64,000 bases of DNA from T1Sed10-7 sp041686695 (GCA_041686695.1 JAWLDJ010000003.1:1-64000); one strand, 5' to 3'. Counted from the stretch's first letter, positions 43,799-51,083 are shown. Numbers and translations: made by a program. Notes: generated by a model from the sequence alone, not told the origin.

Positions 43799-43821
43799 CG
43801 CCCCCGCTCACCGCGGGGGCG
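43799..43821 (+). terminator. Rho-independent terminator after tRNA-Leu
   Basis: CGCCCCCGC-TCACC-GCGGGGGCG is a perfect 9-bp stem followed by TTTC, 49 bp past the tRNA. A diverged copy follows the second attachment repeat at 45298. Confidence 0.8.
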
Positions 43822-43833
43822 TTTCGCATGCCG

Positions 43834-43915
43834 GTGACAACGGATTGACAACACCCCCGCTCGCGCGCGTGTTGTCACCGTCCTCTCCGATGCTCCGTGA
43901 CAACGCGGTGACAAC
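43834..43915. promoter_or_regulatory. Arm-type repeat cluster, GTGACAAC
   Basis: Direct copies GTGACAAC (43834), TTGACAAC (43845), GTGACAAC (43897) and GTGACAAC (43908) and one inverted copy GTTGTCAC (43871) lie just past the tRNA terminator. The first pair and the last pair are each spaced by 11 bp, one helical turn. This looks like integrase arm-binding sites next to an attachment core; a repressor operator is an alternative. Confidence 0.65.
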
Positions 43916-43926
43916 AGCTGAGCGGT

Positions 43927-44082
43927 TCACCGCCGCAGTCGGGTCGCTGTGACCTCTTCGTCGTACAGGCCCGCCTCCTCGGAGGCGCGGACCAGCTCGT
44001 CGAGCCCGGCGTCGCGCGCTTGCTTGAGCTCGACCGATGCGTCGTCGGCATCGGGGCTCGCGGGGAGGTTCGGCTCGTCCAT
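43927..44082 (-). CDS. 51-aa acidic small protein downstream of the PIN toxin
   Basis: The ATG at 44082 has GAGGA eight bases upstream. The product is acidic and helical (DDASVELKQARDAGLDELV, SEEAGLYDEEVTATRL), with no membrane segment. It lies 54 bp downstream of the PIN gene on the same strand, so it may be a third member of the toxin-antitoxin transcript. Its profile resembles small antitoxins or VapB-like fragments, but no family is recognised. Confidence 0.6.
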   Translation of the reverse strand: MDEPNLPASPDADDASVELKQARDAGLDELVRASEEAGLYDEEVTATRLRR

Positions 44083-44136
44083 CGGTTCGGTCCTCAGCGC
44101 TGCTTGCAGTGGCGTACGGGTCGGCCGCCATCGAAC

Positions 44137-44712
44137 CTAGAGCAGCCGACGTCGAGCGAGGTTGACGAAGGGGACGAGCGCACGGTTGCGTGCCAGCTGA
44201 TCGAGGACGTCGGCGATGGTGTCGACGCCTCGTCGATGGGTCGCGAGGTGGAAGAGGACGGTTGCCGTCAGGTCCGGGTGGCCGTCCAGAACCGTGATCA
44301 GGAAGTCGGTCGGCGACTCGACGGCGACCTCCTCGGATGCGACGAAGCGGGGCGATCGGAAGTCGGCGATGTTCGCGGTCACGATGAGGGGAGCTCCCGC
44401 GGCGATCGCGGTCGCGAGCACGTGACGGTCCCCCGGTGCGTTGTCCATGGCCGCGATCAGTGCGCCAGCCGGGTCCACCACCGCGTCGGGAAACGCGGCA
44501 TGCAGGGAGGCGATGGTGGTGTCGTCGAACTGGCTCGGGTCGATGCTCGGGTTGTCGGCCAGCACGTTACGACGCATCTCATCGATGATCTGTGTCGACC
44601 AGCGGGGCTCGTAGTAACCCATCGCCGCCAAGGTCAGCATCACGTCACGCAGCCACTGCGGGTACAGCACGTTCGCGTCGAGCACCGCGAGCAGTTCGTC
44701 GGGGTGACTCAC
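44137..44712 (-). CDS. PIN-domain toxin-like ribonuclease
   Basis: The 191-aa protein starts at GTG 44712, overlapping the antitoxin stop by 4 bp. PIN acidic residues are visible in VLDANVLYP, the middle IIDEMRR, GDRHVLATAI and VTANIADF. It is longer than classical VapC (about 130 aa), with an extra C-terminal helical region of about 50 residues. Pairing with an excisionase-type antitoxin predicts an RNA-cleaving toxin. It lies between the two tRNA-derived repeats. Confidence 0.82.
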   Translation of the reverse strand: MSHPDELLAVLDANVLYPQWLRDVMLTLAAMGYYEPRWSTQIIDEMRRNVLADNPSIDPSQFDDTTIASLHAAFPDAVVDPAGALIAAMDNAPGDRHVLATAIAAGAPLIVTANIADFRSPRFVASEEVAVESPTDFLITVLDGHPDLTATVLFHLATHRRGVDTIADVLDQLARNRALVPFVNLARRRLL

Positions 44713-45104
44713 CGCAGTCCCAGCTCCTCCTCGGCGTCGGCGAGCCGATCGAGCTGGGTGAGTTGGCGGTCACGTTGCGCTTTGAACTCGCGCAGCGCTC
44801 CGGCGGGTACGAGGTGCCGGTTGCCCTTCCTGCGGTACGGGATCCGGCCAGCCTTGAGCAGCCGGGTGAGGTACGGCCGCGAGACGCCGAGGAAGTCGGC
44901 AGCCTCGGTCGTGGTCAGCATCGGCTCGGTGCCTGACGCCAGCCCGTGGACCACCTTGCGCAGCGTCTTGAGCGTGTCCGGGGGCAGGTTGATCGGCTCG
45001 CCGCCACCGACAGTGACCGCCGTCGCCTGGTCGCCAGCGTGGCGAAGGGCCGACTCGAGTTGCGCGTCGAGAGCGGCGAACCGCTCGCTCCTCGTGTTCG
45101 GCAT
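44709..45104 (-). CDS. Excisionase-type HTH antitoxin
   Basis: The 131-aa protein starts at ATG 45104, with AGAAGGG upstream. An N-terminal helical region is followed by a MerR/excisionase-like helix-turn-helix (LTTTEAADFLGVSRPYLTRLL, then GRIPYRRKGNRHLVPAG). Such proteins bind their own promoter and neutralise the PIN partner. A direct repeat TGTAAC-AAG-TGTAAC lies 23-37 bp upstream. Confidence 0.85.
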   Translation of the reverse strand: MPNTRSERFAALDAQLESALRHAGDQATAVTVGGGEPINLPPDTLKTLRKVVHGLASGTEPMLTTTEAADFLGVSRPYLTRLLKAGRIPYRRKGNRHLVPAGALREFKAQRDRQLTQLDRLADAEEELGLR

Positions 45105-45126
45105 GCTCGCCCTTCTGATCCTTATC

Positions 45127-45141
45127 TGTAACAAGTGTAAC
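45127..45141 (-). promoter_or_regulatory. Candidate operator TGTAAC-AAG-TGTAAC
   Basis: Two direct copies of TGTAAC with a 9-bp period lie just upstream of the antitoxin start, in a short AT-richer stretch expected to hold its promoter. Binding by the excisionase-type antitoxin is inferred. Confidence 0.45.
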
Positions 45142-45193
45142 TCCCGAGGCGCCGGTCGGGTCGGTGGATCCGGTGGGCGGCGCGAGTCCGAGA

Positions 45194-45248
45194 GGTTCAG
45201 GTCCGTGTGTCCTTATGGACATGGGGGTTCAAGTCCCCCCTCGCCCAC
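45194..45248 (+). repeat. Attachment-like core repeat 2 (tRNA-Leu fragment)
   Basis: An exact 55-bp copy of 43696-43750. The sequence to its left does not continue the tRNA, so it is not a functional gene. Together with the first copy it brackets a 1.5-kb segment with the PIN module. Confidence 0.9.
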
Positions 45249-45297
45249 CACCTTCTTGGGCCGGTCTAGCGGCCCGCAGACGCCAGAATCGCTCGAG

Positions 45298-45321
45298 CGC
45301 CTCCGCTTCCCAGCGGGGGCG
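45298..45321 (+). terminator. Terminator-like hairpin after repeat 2
   Basis: CGCCTCCGCT-TCCC-AGCGGGGGCG is a 10-bp stem with one G-T pair, followed by TTTC. It is a diverged copy of the hairpin at 43799 in the same position relative to the repeat. Confidence 0.7.
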
Positions 45322-45332
45322 TTTCTGCGTCC

Positions 45333-45369
45333 GTGACACCATCTTGACACCAGTAGGGGTCGTGACACC
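45333..45369 (+). promoter_or_regulatory. Arm-type repeat cluster, GTGACACC
   Basis: GTGACACC (45333), TTGACACC (45344) and GTGACACC (45362) follow the second hairpin. The first two are spaced 11 bp, exactly like GTGACAAC and TTGACAAC after the first repeat, but the third-last base is changed in every copy (AAC to ACC). Confidence 0.65.
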
Positions 45370-45405
45370 GCGTTCGTGCGGGTCTGTTGCTGTGCCGGTG
45401 GGTGT

Positions 45406-45691
45406 TCATCGGTCTCCGAAGATGGCGGTGGCGGTGGTCTCGGCGGCGGTGGCGTCGTCGCCTTCGAGGGCGTGGGCGTAGACCTGCATGGTCACGGCGG
45501 GGTCGGCGTGGCCGATGCGTTGTGAGACGAACTTGATGGGCACACCGGCGCGGACGGGTCGCCCAGGTGTGGCGCAGCCCGTGGGCGCCGATGCGGGGCA
45601 GGGCTGCAGCGTCGACCTGTCGGGTGAACTGCGCCGAGGCGCGTCTGAGTGGGATGGCGGTGCCGTCTGGGCGGGTGAACACCAGCTGGAC
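45406..45691 (-). pseudogene. Remnant of phage-type tyrosine integrase (C-terminal part)
   Basis: Read 5' to 3' on minus, one frame gives VFTRPDGTAIPL and the catalytic HGLRHTWAT. The frame is then lost through a short deletion, and a second frame gives GVPIKFVSQRIGHADPAVTMQVYAH, the typical C-terminal motif with the last His and the catalytic Tyr. An in-frame TAG lies just before the first part, so the N-terminal two-thirds is missing. It is not functional as a full integrase. It abuts the arm repeats at 45333-45369. Confidence 0.82.
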
Positions 45692-46237
45692 CTACAACCC
45701 CGCCGCATGACCCACCACAACCGCCCCAGCCCCGCTCGGAAATCCCCGTGTTGTTATGGGCGGTACCGGCGTCCGGACGCGCTGACCAAAGTCACGGTTC
45801 CGGAGCGCAGCACGACGCACCTGCAGCGCTGTCCTTCGCCGCGAGGACCGCTGTCAGGATCCTGACGCTGCTGGACCCCGGGGCAGCGACGCAGCGGTCC
45901 AGACGGTCGAAGGCATCGTGCACGTACGGCGGTTGCCGCGAGGTTCAGGAGCCGTTCCCATCGGTGCGATGCGAAGCTCCCGGGAAGCGGTCGTGACCGT
46001 GCTGAGCCGCATCGGGGATGGACTCGCAGGCAGTGTCATCGCCCGTGACAGACCAGAACGCATCAGTCTCCGCAGTCTCCCGATCGCTCCAGACGCAGCA
46101 CCGGCCCGGTGGGCCACTTGGTAGCGGGCTCGGCGCCGGCAGTTCGACCGATGAGTTCCGTTCGTGGCCACGGTCGGCGACAGTGAACAGGTACGAGGGG
46201 CGGCCGGACGCGTCGCTCTGGATCCAAAGAGCATCAG
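45692..46237. other. Gene-poor spacer in the accessory region
   Basis: About 545 bp without a convincing gene. A decayed copy of the repeated hairpin element lies at its left (45753-45797). Short frames exist on both strands, but none shows a family motif or sound start. It may be debris from lost recombinase or cargo genes. Confidence 0.5.
45753..45797 (+). repeat. Hairpin element, copy A (decayed)
   Basis: GTTATGGGCGG (45753) and AAGTCACGG (45789) are 36 bp apart, exactly as in copy B, and the left flank CGGAAA-CCCGTGT is shared. The paired CCGCCC and the second hairpin arm are not preserved, so it appears degenerate. Confidence 0.6.
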
Positions 46238-46576
46238 ATGTCGAGGTACCTGATCTCGTTCGACGACGGTGCGATGGACCACCTTCAGGACGAGCTTCCC
46301 GAGGTGGGCGAGGCGGCGCACGCCGTGGTCCGAGCTGCACAGGACGCGGGGGTGTGGATCTTCGGGGGCGGGGTGGAACGGCAGCAGGCCAGCATCGTGG
46401 ACACCGACGGGACCGTCACCCACGGCCCGGATCCCGAGACCAAGGCGGTCATCGGCGGGTTCGTGATCATCGACGTGCCCTCACGCCAGGAGGCGCTGGA
46501 CTGGGCCGCCAGGTTCGCGGTTGCCTGTCGCTGTGCCCAGGAGGTCCGGGAGATCATGGTCGACCCGCTCGTCTGA
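46238..46576 (+). CDS. YCII-related (DGPF-type) domain protein
   Basis: The 112-aa protein has the YCII-like small alpha/beta fold: MSRYLISFDDGAMDHL at the start, then GVWIFGGGVE, GPDPETKAVIGGFVIIDVPS and EALDWAARFA. Family members occur beside ECF sigma factors or stand alone; the function is generally unknown. No clear ribosome site precedes the ATG. It lies between mobile-element remnants. Confidence 0.8.
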   Translation: MSRYLISFDDGAMDHLQDELPEVGEAAHAVVRAAQDAGVWIFGGGVERQQASIVDTDGTVTHGPDPETKAVIGGFVIIDVPSRQEALDWAARFAVACRCAQEVREIMVDPLV

Positions 46577-46827
46577 TCGCACCGGGCCCTGCTCTCGGTG
46601 TCGGGTGTGCGCTGCGGATCTCGGCGCGAACGTCACCGAGGGCCAACGCCCGGATCATCCATGTAGCTGCGGCGGGTGGTGGAGGGGCTCTGTCAGTCGC
46701 TTCATCGGTGATACGTGCCGCTGCTGTTTCTGGCTGGCCGCGTCGCTTGTCAGCCGTTCGCTTCGCGTTCCGGCGGTCGTTCCGTACGGTTAGCAACGCG
46801 AGCGTCGCCGTCACGGGAGGAGCGGTC

Positions 46828-47385
46828 GTGCAGCCAGACCCGGCGGCCTACGAGCAAGCCCTTGCCGACGAAGTCCTGCGCTATCTCCGTCGGGCTGTTC
46901 AGGAGCTGGACGGTGCCGCGACCCTTCACTACGTCGGGCCGACATCCGGCCACGAGGGTGTCGAACTCGTCGCCGATCTTCCAGACGATTACACCACGGG
47001 CCACTGGGCGCTGACGCCTCGACACCTCGCCGCAGCCGAGCTGCGATGGCATGTGAACGACTCTGACGCGGACTCGACCTACCTGCAGGCGGGCCGCACG
47101 TGCATCGAACTCTGCACGACCCCTGGAGCGCCGGTCAGTGAACCGTTGGGCTGGCTCGACGAGATCGTGACCGCGGTGATCGCTGGCTGCTTCCTTGAGC
47201 GCGAGTGGCACTCGAAGCAGACCCGCAGCCTGATCGGTCTGCAGGGCCGTATCTGCTACCAGCCAGGACAACGGTGGCGTGCGCTCAGCGAGGTGCAGTG
47301 GCACGACGACCCGAAGCAACGGTTGCCGCTCTTCGGCTACCGGCGTCTCGAGAAGCGAGTCCGGCACTACCAGCCGTACCAGTAG
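46828..47385 (+). CDS. Hypothetical protein, unknown function
   Basis: The 185-aa protein starts at GTG 46828 with GGGAGGAG upstream. It is soluble, with a helical start (YEQALADEVLRYLRRAVQEL), a central beta-like part (TLHYVGPTSGHEGVELV) and a conserved-looking Trp/Arg-rich C-terminus (RLPLFGYRRLEKRVRHYQPYQ). No family is recognised. The 250 bp upstream, between it and the YCII gene, hold no other gene I can support. Its setting in the accessory region suggests cargo. Confidence 0.6.
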   Translation: MQPDPAAYEQALADEVLRYLRRAVQELDGAATLHYVGPTSGHEGVELVADLPDDYTTGHWALTPRHLAAAELRWHVNDSDADSTYLQAGRTCIELCTTPGAPVSEPLGWLDEIVTAVIAGCFLEREWHSKQTRSLIGLQGRICYQPGQRWRALSEVQWHDDPKQRLPLFGYRRLEKRVRHYQPYQ

Positions 47386-47482
47386 CCGCCCGTTGCAGCG
47401 CTTCCGCGGAGCGCTGCGCAACGCCCGGAGTCGCCTGGGTTGGTGCCGTGACTGAACTGGCCATCGTCGAGGTATCCAGTGG

Positions 47483-47884
47483 CTACTCGGCGTGCCCGAT
47501 CGCGAGGTTGGGTACCGCTCGGGCGAGGCGTCCATCGGTGGTCAGCAGCACGCAGCCAAGGTCGCGGGCAGCAGCGACGTACAGCGCGTCTCGCGCGGCG
47601 ATGCTGTCCCGCATGTGCCACGCGGCGTCGAGCAGTGCGCCGGTGATGGGGATCCGGCGGACATCCAACGTTGCGAGTCGTCGCAGCAGCTCGTCGACCT
47701 CACCGGCCGTCAGGTCCCCGGCATGGTGGAGGCGTGCCAGCGCGGAGAAGACCTCGGCATCCAGGTGCGCGACGGTGACCAGCACCGTGTCGGGGTCGTC
47801 GGTCAACCGTTGGCGGACACGCTCCCCGACGTCGCTCCGGATGAGCAGGTCGACGACGGCAGAGGCGTCAACGAGGTAGATCAC
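47483..47884 (-). CDS. vapC: VapC-type PIN-domain toxin
   Basis: The 133-aa protein is of classical VapC length, with the PIN acidic residues in MIYLVDASAVVDLL, the middle DAEVFSALAR, and RDALYVAAARDLGC. VapC toxins cleave tRNA or rRNA. The start overlaps the antitoxin stop by 4 bp. It forms a toxin-antitoxin pair with the FitA-like gene. Confidence 0.88.
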   Translation of the reverse strand: MIYLVDASAVVDLLIRSDVGERVRQRLTDDPDTVLVTVAHLDAEVFSALARLHHAGDLTAGEVDELLRRLATLDVRRIPITGALLDAAWHMRDSIAARDALYVAAARDLGCVLLTTDGRLARAVPNLAIGHAE

Positions 47885-48108
47885 GGGAGCTCGTCGCGGC
47901 CCTCACGGACCGCTGCCGCGCCGGCGAGGCCGCGGTGTCGCGGTAGCTGCTCAAGCTGGTCGAGCCAGTCGGTGACCGGGGGGACGGCGGTGGAGCGTTC
48001 TAGCAGCCGCGCCACGTAGGCCTGGAGGCTGACGCCGGCATCCTGCGCGCGCCGCTTGAGCTCGGCGTGCGTCTCGGGGGAGATGTCTCGGATCAGTAGG
48101 TCACCCAT
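47881..48108 (-). CDS. vapB: FitA/VapB-type ribbon-helix-helix antitoxin
   Basis: The 75-aa protein starts MGDLLIRDISPETHAELKRR, the ribbon-helix-helix motif, followed by GVSLQAYVARLLER and a C-terminal toxin-binding tail. The ATG at 48108 is preferred to an upstream GTG because GAGGGCG precedes it. A perfect palindrome lies just upstream at 48126-48142, a probable autoregulatory operator. Confidence 0.86.
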   Translation of the reverse strand: MGDLLIRDISPETHAELKRRAQDAGVSLQAYVARLLERSTAVPPVTDWLDQLEQLPRHRGLAGAAAVREGRDELP

Positions 48109-48125
48109 CGCCCTCACCTTCGCTC

Positions 48126-48142
48126 GCTATCGCCATGATAGC
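48126..48142 (-). promoter_or_regulatory. Palindromic operator GCTATC-N5-GATAGC
   Basis: A perfect 6-bp inverted repeat with a 5-nt spacer lies 18 bp upstream of the vapB ATG, in the expected promoter. Ribbon-helix-helix antitoxins bind such sites as VapBC complexes. Confidence 0.65.
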
Positions 48143-48213
48143 AGCCGGGGTTGGGCGGAGCGAAGCGGTATGCCGCCTGGCCTGACGGAGGATCGTACGG
48201 AAACGCCCGTGTC

Positions 48214-48287
48214 GTTATGGGCGGAAGCTGCTTCTCAACGTGCCGCCCGAAGTCACGGCTGCCGCGTGGCGACACGGCAGCCGTGAC
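48214..48287 (+). repeat. Two-hairpin element, copy B
   Basis: GTTATGGGCGG starts at 48214. GGGCGG (48219) pairs with CCGCCC (48243), then GTCACGGCTGCC (48252-48263) pairs perfectly with GGCAGCCGTGAC (48276-48287), a 12-bp stem with a 12-nt loop. It sits 14 bp past the stop of recombinase 1. Copy C has the same internal spacing. It could be a terminator or a recombination site. Confidence 0.75.
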
Positions 48288-48301
48288 CGTCGATGAGGCC
48301 G

Positions 48302-49219
48302 TCACCGGGCGCCGGTGGCCCCGGCGAGGTAGGTCGCGACGATGTAGGTGGGGTTGCGGTCGAGTGCGCCGCGGGCGCGGTCGTAGCGGCGGGTCTGGCG
48401 CGGGTCGGCATGCCGTGCAAAGTCCTGCACGTCCCTCAGGCTGCACCCAGCATCGAGAGCGGCGGTGATCGCTGCGTGCCGCAGCGAGTGGGGCGAGATG
48501 GCCTTTTCGATCCCGGCGCGCTTCGCCAGGCGGCGCACAATCCGCCCGGCGGCGTGCCGGTCCAGCCGGCTGCCGTCAGCCCGAGCAAGCAGTGGCCCGT
48601 CGGTGCGCTCACCCGCGGCAGCGTCGATGGCTCGCGAGGTGCGTGGTGCCAGCGGGATGAGAGCGGGCTGGTTGCCCTTCCCGACGATCCGGACAACCCG
48701 GTGACCGTTCGCGAGCGCCAGGTCGACCAGATCGGCTCCGCACGCTTCCGACACGCGCAGGGCGTTGAGGGCGAGCAGACAGGCCAGTGCGTGGTCGTTG
48801 CCACCGGACAGACCGGCCTGGACGAGGAACGCGCCAAGCTCGGACCGGTCGAGTCCGAGCCGGGTCGACTCCTGGGAGACCTTCGGTCGCCGCACGTGGA
48901 CCGCCGGGGAGTGCTCGAGGAGTTGCTCCTCGACGCAGTAGCGGTAGAACCCGGTCAGCACAACGAGCTTGAGCGCGACCGTGGCCGCAGCGAGGCCTCT
49001 GGCTTCGAGGTCGCGCGCGTAGAGCTCCACGTGTGGGCGTCGGACGTCGGCCAGTGGCTCGAGCTGGTGCTGGGTGCACCAGTCGAACCAGAGACGTAGC
49101 TGGGTGGTATATGCCTGCCGGGTGCCTGGGGACGAGTAGCTGGCCACGAACGCGACCGCGGCCCAGCTGGCCAGGTCCTGCTCGCCGGCGACGGGCAGGA
49201 TGAGAGTGGATGCGGTCAT
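48302..49219 (-). CDS. Tyrosine site-specific recombinase 1 (XerD-like)
   Basis: The 305-aa protein starts at ATG 49219, with AGGAGG seven bases upstream. The N-terminal SAM-like DNA-binding part (SSPGTRQAYTTQLRLWFDW) is followed by the catalytic domain with the first Arg in ALRVSEACG, Lys in GKGNQPAL, HSLRH, the last His in ARHADPRQT and Tyr in RRYDRA. All catalytic residues are present, so it should be active. It is about 80 percent identical by eye to the frameshifted copy at 50117-51083. It is divergent from the phd-PIN pair. Confidence 0.93.
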   Translation of the reverse strand: MTASTLILPVAGEQDLASWAAVAFVASYSSPGTRQAYTTQLRLWFDWCTQHQLEPLADVRRPHVELYARDLEARGLAAATVALKLVVLTGFYRYCVEEQLLEHSPAVHVRRPKVSQESTRLGLDRSELGAFLVQAGLSGGNDHALACLLALNALRVSEACGADLVDLALANGHRVVRIVGKGNQPALIPLAPRTSRAIDAAAGERTDGPLLARADGSRLDRHAAGRIVRRLAKRAGIEKAISPHSLRHAAITAALDAGCSLRDVQDFARHADPRQTRRYDRARGALDRNPTYIVATYLAGATGAR

Positions 49220-49312
49220 GGGAGGACCTCCTGTTCTGCGCCGCGGGATCGGCGCGAGAGCAGCGTCCACCCGTGGTACCTTCAGGACAACCGTAAGGTT
49301 CGGAGGTCGGCG

Positions 49313-49597
49313 ATGTCGGAACGCTTCATCGGGGTTGAGCAAGCCCGCGGGCAGCTCGGCCGCCTGGTCGATGACGTGGCCGGCGGGGCCGAGCCCGTCT
49401 CGCTGACCAAGCGTGGACGCCCCGTCGCGGTCCTGGTCAACCGGGACGAGTGGGAGGCGCTGCAACAGTTCGTGCGTGCCGAAGCTCGTGAGGAACTGCG
49501 CCGCCGTCTGACGCAGGTCCGTGACCGCGTCGCTGAAGCTGGTCTTGATCCGGCCACTGTGGACGAGGCGATCGAGGCGGCCCGGAAGGTGTCGTGA
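49313..49597 (+). CDS. Phd/YefM-family antitoxin
   Basis: The 94-aa protein has the Phd/YefM N-terminal DNA-binding fold (FIGVEQARGQLGRLVDDVAGG, then VSLTKRGRPVAVLVNRDEWE) and a helical C-terminal tail for toxin binding. The stop overlaps the PIN toxin start. An inverted repeat ACCTT-N12-AAGGT upstream (49278-49299) may be its operator. Confidence 0.88.
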   Translation: MSERFIGVEQARGQLGRLVDDVAGGAEPVSLTKRGRPVAVLVNRDEWEALQQFVRAEAREELRRRLTQVRDRVAEAGLDPATVDEAIEAARKVS

Positions 49598-50004
49598 TCC
49601 GCGCGGTGCTCGACACCAACACCATCGTGTCCGGAGTCGGGTGGGGCGGGCCGCCGGGAGCCGTCCTGGACGCGGCCCTGGCCGGCCACTTCGAGATCGT
49701 CACGAGCCCGACCCTGCTCGATGAACTGCGCCGCGTGCTGAACTATCCCAAGCTGCAGGAGGTCGTCGGCGACGCGGACGAGCTCGTCAAGTTCCTCGCC
49801 CTGGCCGCCGTCTTGGTCACCCCAACGGAGACGGTCACGATCTCCCGGGATCCCGACGATGACCGCCTCATCGAAGCTGCTCTGGCGGCGAACGCCGACG
49901 TCATCGTCACCGGCGACCAGGACCTGCTCACCCTGGGGAGTATCGGCCAGATCCAGGTCCTGACACCCCGAGAGTTCGTCGAGTCTCTCCACTTGGGCAC
50001 CTGA
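49594..50004 (+). CDS. PIN-family toxin component
   Basis: The 136-aa protein starts at GTG 49594, overlapping the antitoxin stop by 4 bp. It matches the PIN subfamily usually annotated as a putative toxin-antitoxin toxin component: VLDTNTIVSG, TSPTLLDELRRVL, RDPDDDRLIEAAL and VTGDQDLL carry the acidic residues. It is convergent with recombinase 2, with hairpin element C between. Confidence 0.88.
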   Translation: MIRAVLDTNTIVSGVGWGGPPGAVLDAALAGHFEIVTSPTLLDELRRVLNYPKLQEVVGDADELVKFLALAAVLVTPTETVTISRDPDDDRLIEAALAANADVIVTGDQDLLTLGSIGQIQVLTPREFVESLHLGT

Positions 50005-50028
50005 CTCCCACCAGCGAGGCGCGGAGCA

Positions 50029-50102
50029 ACTATGGGCGGAAGCGTCTCTGACTTCACCCGCCCATCATCACGGCTGCCGAGTGCTTGCCCCGGAAGCCGT
50101 GA
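50029..50102 (+). repeat. Two-hairpin element, copy C
   Basis: ACTATGGGCGG starts at 50029. GGGCGG (50034) pairs with CCGCCC (50058), exactly the 24-bp offset of copy B, and TCACGGCTGCC (50068-50078) pairs with GGAAGCCGTGA (50092-50102), one mismatch in eleven. It sits 14 bp past the stop of recombinase 2, the same position as copy B after recombinase 1. Confidence 0.75.
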
Positions 50103-50116
50103 GTGGGACTCGGGCC

Positions 50117-51083
50117 TCACCGGGCACCGGTTGCTCCGGCGAGGTAGGCCGCGACGATGTAGGTGGGGGTGCGGTCGAGCGCGCCGCGGGCGCGGTCGTA
50201 GCGGCGGGTCTGGCGTGGGTCTGCTTGCCGGGCGAAGTCCTGCACGTCCCGCAGGCTGCAAGCTGCATCGAGAGCGGCGGTGATCGCGGCATGTCGGAGG
50301 GGAGTGGGGCGAGATCGGCTTGTCGATCCCGGCACGTTTCGCGAGGCGGCGCATGATCCGTCCGGCGGCGTGCCGGTCCAGTCGGCTGCCATCGTCCCGG
50401 GCGAGTAGTGAACCGTCAGTGCGTTCCCCGACCGCGGCGTCGATCGCTCGCGCCGTGCGCGGGGCGAGAGCCATCAGGGCGGGCTGGTTGCCCTTGCCAA
50501 CGATGCGGATCACGCTGTGGCCGTTGGCCAGCGCCAGGTCGGACAACTCGGCACCGCAGGCTTCCGACACGCGCAGCGCGTTCAGCGCGAGCAGGCAGGC
50601 CAGGGCGTGGTCGTTGCCACCGGACAGCCCGGCCTGGACCAGGAACGCGCCGAGCTCGGTGCGGTCAAGACCGAGCCGAGTCGATTCCTGGGAGACCTTC
50701 GGTCGGCGCACATGGACCGCTGGAGAGTGCTCGATCAGCTGTTCCTCAACGAAGTAGCGGTAGAACCCGGTGATCACGACCAGCTTGAGCGCGATCGTTG
50801 CCGGAGCGAGGCCACGGGCCTCGAGGTCCCGGGCGTACAGCTCGACATGGGGACGGCGGACATCTTCCGACGGCTCCAGAAGGTGCTGTTCGCACCAGGC
50901 GAACCAGAGCCGTACCTGGGTTACGTACGCCTGCCGGGTTCCCGAAGATGAGTAGCTGGCCACGAACGCGACCGCCGCCCAGCTGGCCAGGTCCTGCTCG
51001 CCAGTGACGAGATCCTGCTGGGTCTCGTCCGTGCCGACGACGGTGCCGCCACGATCGGGGGTCGTGCCTTCCACGAGTTGCCG
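50117..51083 (-). pseudogene. Tyrosine recombinase 2, frameshifted paralogue
   Basis: The protein parallels recombinase 1 from GEQDLASWAAV onward. At the catalytic motif the frame reads SPHSPPTCR instead of SPHSLRHAA, because of one extra base in the run GGGG at 50299-50302. The second frame then continues LRHAAITAALDA to the last His and Tyr, ending at 50117. The intact protein would be active, so the indel is recent or a sequencing error. The paralogue homology ends near 51003, and the start region runs into an ABC-ATPase fragment on the other strand, so its native start is lost. Confidence 0.85.

Noticed and set aside
45160..45248. Second tRNA-Leu gene
   Set aside because: Only the 3' 55 bp match; the 5' acceptor strand and D-arm are absent, so no cloverleaf forms.
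48214..50102. Integron attC sites
   Set aside because: The hairpin elements lack the integron core GTTRRRY/RYYYAAC, and the recombinases look XerD-like without the extra IntI helix.
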